Shown in pieces: positions 5,421 through 8,573 of a stretch of DNA of 8,573 nucleotides. Below the pieces are notes generated by a model. The model was given only the letters and a program-made list of their open reading frames with translations, searched no databases and was not told the DNA's origin. Origin of the DNA: Methanobacterium sp. (GTDB taxonomy: Archaea > Methanobacteriota > Methanobacteria > Methanobacteriales > Methanobacteriaceae); assembly GCA_028700095.1 (NCBI GenBank), contig JAQVTJ010000071.1:1-8573 (forward strand), read 5' to 3'. Each line of letters opens with the position of its first letter. Within the stretch, counting starts at the first letter, position 1. Both the position numbers and the translations under genes were made by a program.

Positions 5421-5461
5421 ATTAATTAGGATCACTAATAAATGCTTTGGTTTAAATTTAG

Positions 5462-5548
5462 AAAAAAGACAGTCTTATGGCTATTTTATTAATTTAAGAC
5501 TTACAGTGAGCTTATTGATAAGTGGTATTATGGATAAGCCCACGCCAT
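5462..5548 (-). ncRNA. Candidate small structured RNA between the membrane-protein and transglutaminase genes
   Basis: On the minus strand GTGGGCTTAT (5543-5534) pairs with ATAAGCTCAC (5515-5506) over 10 bp, with one G-U pair. Inside the loop ATAA can pair with TTAT over a six-base loop. A second stem follows: AGTCTTA (5501-5495) with TAAGACT (5477-5471), then TCTTTTTTC, an oligo-T end. A weak TATA-like GTTTTAAATC (5580-5571) would start transcription near 5549. The patch ATGGCGTGGGC is G/C-rich against very A/T-rich flanks. The order stem, stem, T-run with a start at the right distance suggests a transcript of about 85 nt. I match it to no known RNA family. The rest of the 5387-5795 gap shows no gene. 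Confidence 0.3.
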
Positions 5549-5656
5549 TTCTAATTTAACCAAATAACATGATTTAAAACATTAAGCATTAAAATGAGAT
5601 GTGTTTATTATTTAAAACTAATCTAATTAATTCACAGTTATAAGAAATATTTTAAT

Positions 5657-5679
5657 AAAAAATGATTATCAACAAAAAA
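5657..5679 (-). terminator. T-rich termination region after the DUF2206-type gene
   Basis: The minus strand has two six-T runs (5679-5674 and 5662-5657) about 120-140 nt past the stop codon at 5796. They are the first clear oligo-T pair downstream, so they are the likely end of that transcript. There is no G/C-rich hairpin. Confidence 0.3.
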
Positions 5680-5795
5680 GATTGTTATTAATATTATTTT
5701 ATAATTTAAAGCAATAATAATATATTAAAAATAATTTAAAAGCTTTATAAACAGAATAGTAGATGTGGGTTTATTTTAGTTAAATTTTAAATAAA

Positions 5796-8183
5796 TTATT
5801 TATAATATATATAAGATCCTCCATCATCAAAGATTTTATTTTTAGAACTAGTTGTATCACTTAAATCTTCATAGATTCTGTTTCGATCAGTTCTGCTTGT
5901 GAATCTAACAAGATATCCATTGTTAATATTCAATGTTCTAATGTATATGTAAGTGTTGGTTGAATTATATTTTGTATATTCTGATACACAAATATTAGAT
6001 GATATTTCATTAATATTAAATGTAAACCTGTAAAAAATAAATTTACCATATGCATCTGCAAATATATTATTACTCACTTTATTCTCAGCCAACCACTGTG
6101 CACTATATGCTTCCTGATAATTAAATAATGGATAATAATCAGATGATTGGATAGTTACGCCTGTTAAAAACATTGGAATGGATTCATCAGACAATTCACT
6201 TATAAAACCTGTGTTAAAAAGCATAAATATCAAAATAAATATGGAAAAAAACTTTAAAGAGGTTTCATAATTAACATTTCCATGGTTAAATATCTGATAT
6301 ATTGATCCTAAAATCTTAGTACCACCTATCACACATAATGGAGATAATATTATAAAAGTTATTTCATATATCCTTGTAATATTAAATGCACCCTCAAATG
6401 AAGGTATTGTAAACCCTGCAATTAACATAACAGATCCTAAAACTGAAAATGCTATATAGGTATTTTGTATTTTGTTTCTGTGCATATTCAGAAATACCAA
6501 TACAATACCCATTAATGTAAAAAATACGAGTGTAAAATTTAAATATCTTAAAACAGTTATAATCCATGTTTTAGGAGGTCCTGTAACAAAGAACAAAACA
6601 ATAAAAACAATCACACTAATAAATGTAATAACTTTGTAATTAAGTTTAAATCTTAATAATTTAAAAATATAAGTTAACCATTGTCTGTTATTTGTTTTAA
6701 ACCTTCTTTGTAAAATAATTTTAAGAATATAAACCATTATAATAATGCAAAAAATAATAGAAAATATTACCAATATATACATGTTTGTGGTAGGTATAAT
6801 TCCTGAATTTTGTAGAAATATCTTGATTATATCAAAGAAATCTTGTTTAATATATGTTAAAACATCAATAATAGCTTTAACAGCTAATCCCTGAGAGAAA
6901 CATGAATACCATACATATGTAAATAACATTATAAAAGCTGTAAGTAATGTTAAAACGAATAATAAACTTTTATTTTCCCTGAACATGATATTATTTTCTG
7001 TTAAATTAAATTTAAACAAATTTAATATGGTTATTAAAATAGTAACACCAATTAGTACTATTATAAAGAAATATGTGGTTGAATAATGTGATACAACCAG
7101 TCCAATGCTAAAAATTACCATTAATATTATTAAATTAGTTTTTAAATTTCTATTTAAAATTATAAGCAAAATTAATACAAGAAATAATTCTGCTATCATT
7201 TCCCTTGTAAGTCCAAGTAATTCAATATAAAATGAATTAAAAGAAATAAATAGAAATACAGCAATAAATGCAATTTTAGAATTATCTGTCTGTGTATGAT
7301 ATATTTTATAAAGACCTACTGGTACCAGAGAAAACAAGAATGGATATATAATTTTTAAAATATAATCCAATCTAAGAGCAGTTAAAAGTGAATATGTTGG
7401 AGCTAATATCACAATACTTAACATACCATTATAGGCATCAGGTAAGGTAGAATTCCAATAGGAAAAATGCATAACTAGATTAGCAAGATAATATTCGTTT
7501 TGTATATCCCAACCCCATACATAGGGAGATATTAATGAACTTACAAATAATAATGAAATTGAAACTATCCAAACAGTAAAAACGTACCATTTTTTAGTTA
7601 TTACATCAAAAACAACTAAAATAAATGTTAAAGCAATTAAGACCAATAGAAACATGGAAATTATATTGGAATGATAATTAGTAAGAGAATATGATCCAAA
7701 AATTGCTACAAATGGGATAAAAGAAAGGAATAGAAATTTAGGTGAGGTAAAAATAGTTGTATCAATTTTATTAGGGGAATCAAAATCATTATCACATATA
7801 TAGCTTATAACAGCTAGAATTAACATATATATTGTGGTGGAAATTGTTAATGGGATGATTGATAAAGGATTATAAATTCCAATTAAAGGTAATATCATAT
7901 TTATTATAAATCCAATAAACATCAAACTTACAATACTTAATCCAACAGAGTAAAGTAATGATTTAACATTGCCTATTTTATGTATTTTCAATATACGTAG
8001 GATTAAATATCCTGGAATGAAAGTAAGATAAATAAAACCTATCAATGGGGTAATAATAGGAAAATAAATTCCTTTAATATTGAATCCTACTAAAATTAAC
8101 TGTGCAAATTGTATTATTAATATTAGTTTAATGAATTGGCTGAATTTCCAGTCGTTCATTTGAAGGGGATTTTTAAATAACAT
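5796..8183 (-). CDS. DUF2206-type polytopic membrane protein, possible GT-C-like glycosyltransferase
   Basis: A 795-residue protein with about 18-20 membrane helices over residues 17-660 and a soluble C-terminal part (662-795). The N-terminal third (FIYLTFIPGYLILRILKIHK, 50-69) is of the DUF1616-like kind. After helix seven comes GWDIQNEYYLANL (224-236), with D226 and E230 in the first large outer loop, where GT-C glycosyltransferases keep their catalytic acid. GLTREMIAELF (324-334) and SHYSTTY (365-371) also recall DUF2206 proteins of methanogens. The tail contains QEAYSAQWLAENKVSNNIFA. A role in transferring sugars from a lipid carrier to cell-surface glycans or proteins is inferred; there is no proof of activity. 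The ATG at 8183 has no good ribosome binding site, and the ATG at codon 9 is an alternative. The gene stands alone, with long gaps on both sides. Confidence 0.75.
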   Translation of the reverse strand: MLFKNPLQMNDWKFSQFIKLILIIQFAQLILVGFNIKGIYFPIITPLIGFIYLTFIPGYLILRILKIHKIGNVKSLLYSVGLSIVSLMFIGFIINMILPLIGIYNPLSIIPLTISTTIYMLILAVISYICDNDFDSPNKIDTTIFTSPKFLFLSFIPFVAIFGSYSLTNYHSNIISMFLLVLIALTFILVVFDVITKKWYVFTVWIVSISLLFVSSLISPYVWGWDIQNEYYLANLVMHFSYWNSTLPDAYNGMLSIVILAPTYSLLTALRLDYILKIIYPFLFSLVPVGLYKIYHTQTDNSKIAFIAVFLFISFNSFYIELLGLTREMIAELFLVLILLIILNRNLKTNLIILMVIFSIGLVVSHYSTTYFFIIVLIGVTILITILNLFKFNLTENNIMFRENKSLLFVLTLLTAFIMLFTYVWYSCFSQGLAVKAIIDVLTYIKQDFFDIIKIFLQNSGIIPTTNMYILVIFSIIFCIIIMVYILKIILQRRFKTNNRQWLTYIFKLLRFKLNYKVITFISVIVFIVLFFVTGPPKTWIITVLRYLNFTLVFFTLMGIVLVFLNMHRNKIQNTYIAFSVLGSVMLIAGFTIPSFEGAFNITRIYEITFIILSPLCVIGGTKILGSIYQIFNHGNVNYETSLKFFSIFILIFMLFNTGFISELSDESIPMFLTGVTIQSSDYYPLFNYQEAYSAQWLAENKVSNNIFADAYGKFIFYRFTFNINEISSNICVSEYTKYNSTNTYIYIRTLNINNGYLVRFTSRTDRNRIYEDLSDTTSSKNKIFDDGGSYIYYK

Positions 8184-8302
8184 ATTATCATTTAATTATT
8201 TTTTAGTATTAAATTGAAACCTTAATAAAATAAAGCCTAACTGTTTAATATAATAACTAGCTAATCTTGTTAAAACAATCTTTAATGTAAATATCTATAG
8301 CT

Positions 8303-8314
8303 CATATTATATAC
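8303..8314 (-). promoter_or_regulatory. Candidate promoter of the DUF2206-type gene (TATA box)
   Basis: The minus strand reads GTATATAATATG with GGG immediately upstream, a possible TFB-contact (BRE) position. The start site would lie near 8283, giving a leader of about 100 nt. A second match, TTATTATATTAAAC (about 8255-8242), would give a leader of about 40 nt, so the true start is open. The 172-bp region 8184-8355 has no gene that I can see. Confidence 0.4.
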
Positions 8315-8316
8315 CC

Positions 8317-8338
8317 AATATTAAGGAAATATTAAGAA
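8317..8338. repeat. Tandem 11-bp direct repeat upstream of the DUF2206-gene promoter
   Basis: AATATTAAGGA (8317-8327) is followed directly by AATATTAAGAA (8328-8338), with one mismatch. The repeat unit is one helical turn, so both copies face the same side of the DNA. They sit just upstream of the TATA box on the minus strand, which fits a two-site regulator. The binding role is inferred. Confidence 0.45.
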
Positions 8339-8355
8339 AATAAGTATATATAATC

Positions 8356-8505
8356 TTATTCTTTTGTTTTTATTGGTACATCTTCCAATAATATTATTTT
8401 TACACGTTTTCCAATCCATGCACGTGGAACATAGACGTTACCGTTTTTTGTTACTTCTTTTTCTAAAGCAGCATAGCCCTTTAATGTTATTTCAAATTTT
8501 TCCAT
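8356..8505 (-). CDS. Small DUF2080-type (transposon-encoded family) protein
   Basis: A 49-residue protein read from the minus strand, ATG at 8505 to TAA at 8356. It begins MEKFEITLKGYAALEKEV and continues with TKNGNVYVPRAWIGKRVKII. The pattern G-N-x-x-x-x-P-x-x-W-I-G-K-x-V-K-x-I matches the DUF2080 family, called a putative transposon-encoded protein and similar in outline to AbrB/SpoVT-type small DNA-binding proteins. That makes a DNA-binding or autoregulatory role plausible, but it is not shown. No transposase or terminal repeat is visible, so it may be a domesticated gene. Its TATA box lies about 30 nt upstream in a large dyad, which would make the mRNA nearly leaderless. Codon use is as A/T-rich as its neighbours, so nothing marks recent transfer. 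Confidence 0.72.
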   Translation of the reverse strand: MEKFEITLKGYAALEKEVTKNGNVYVPRAWIGKRVKIILLEDVPIKTKE

Positions 8506-8513
8506 ATTATAGT

Positions 8514-8556
8514 GTTAAACCTAAAAGTATTTATATATACACTTTTAAGTTTTAAC
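8514..8556. repeat. 43-bp imperfect dyad centred on the DUF2080-gene TATA box
   Basis: GTTAAACCTAAAAGT (8514-8528) and ACTTTTAAGTTTTAAC (8541-8556) are inverted copies with one mismatch and one single-base gap. The inner AAAAGT/ACTTTT parts are perfect. The centre (8535) coincides with the TATA box. A regulator bound to both arms would block the promoter, as in an operator. Confidence 0.5.
8531..8543 (-). promoter_or_regulatory. Promoter of the DUF2080-type gene (TATA box)
   Basis: The minus strand reads AGTGTATATATAA, identical over 13 bases to the element in front of ehaJ. Transcription would begin near 8509, only a few bases before the ATG at 8505. No ribosome binding site is visible, which agrees with a leaderless or near-leaderless message. 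Confidence 0.5.
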
Positions 8557-8573
8557 GGCTAAGTGAAACCTGA

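Noticed and set aside
8364..8555. Plus-strand 63-codon frame at the right edge
   Set aside because: It is the shadow of the minus-strand DUF2080-type gene, runs through that gene's promoter dyad, and encodes a low-complexity hydrophobic string.
1..8573. CRISPR array, tRNA, insertion sequence or prophage
   Set aside because: There are no regularly spaced repeats, no tRNA-like cloverleaf, and no transposase or phage structural genes. The transglutaminase-like protein alone does not indicate a prophage.

Overview
The window is very AT-rich archaeal DNA, and every gene I can support lies on the minus strand. The set of genes points to a Methanobacteriales methanogen of the Methanobrevibacter/Methanosphaera kind. 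It has an Eha-type energy-converting [NiFe]-hydrogenase operon, found in hydrogenotrophic methanogens, and a pseudomurein-binding transglutaminase-like protease, which fits a cell wall of pseudomurein. Promoters look archaeal (TATA boxes), and ribosome binding sites match the archaeal anti-Shine-Dalgarno (GGAGG, GGTGATC). The genus is an inference; the order is well supported.

Layout, read in the direction of transcription (high to low coordinates). First comes a 49-residue DUF2080-type protein (8505-8356), too short for ordinary ORF cut-offs, whose TATA box sits at the centre of a 43-bp imperfect dyad. Next is a 795-residue polytopic membrane protein of the DUF2206 kind (8183-5796), probably a GT-C-like glycosyltransferase or related envelope protein, behind a promoter flanked by tandem 11-bp repeats. 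A gene-free stretch of about 410 bp follows and holds a candidate structured RNA (about 5548-5462). Then comes a secreted protein with a pseudomurein-binding repeat and a Cys-His-Asp transglutaminase-like domain (5386-4529; the true start is probably a non-canonical ATT at 5353). A 290-bp gap carries T-rich termination signals and the eha promoter.

The rest is the first half of the eha operon: ehaA, ehaB, ehaC, ehaD, ehaE, ehaF, ehaG, ehaH, ehaI and the first 107 codons of ehaJ, which runs off the window at base 1. All are small membrane subunits. ehaA-F resemble Mrp-antiporter-type modules, ehaG/H carry antiporter- or NuoK-like features, and ehaJ is the NuoH/EchB-like subunit that anchors the hydrogenase arm. 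The catalytic subunits and ferredoxins would lie beyond base 1. Eha uses the ion gradient to drive reduction of ferredoxin with H2, which primes CO2 reduction to formyl-methanofuran.

Translation in the operon is tightly packed. ehaA/B and ehaE/F overlap by TTGA with TTG starts, and several ribosome binding sites lie inside the last codons of the preceding gene. The exceptions are the ehaB-C, ehaC-D and ehaI-J gaps. The 105-bp ehaI-ehaJ gap carries a strong TATA box and an 18-bp perfect palindrome, and may be an internal promoter. No rRNA, tRNA, CRISPR array, transposase or insertion sequence was seen.
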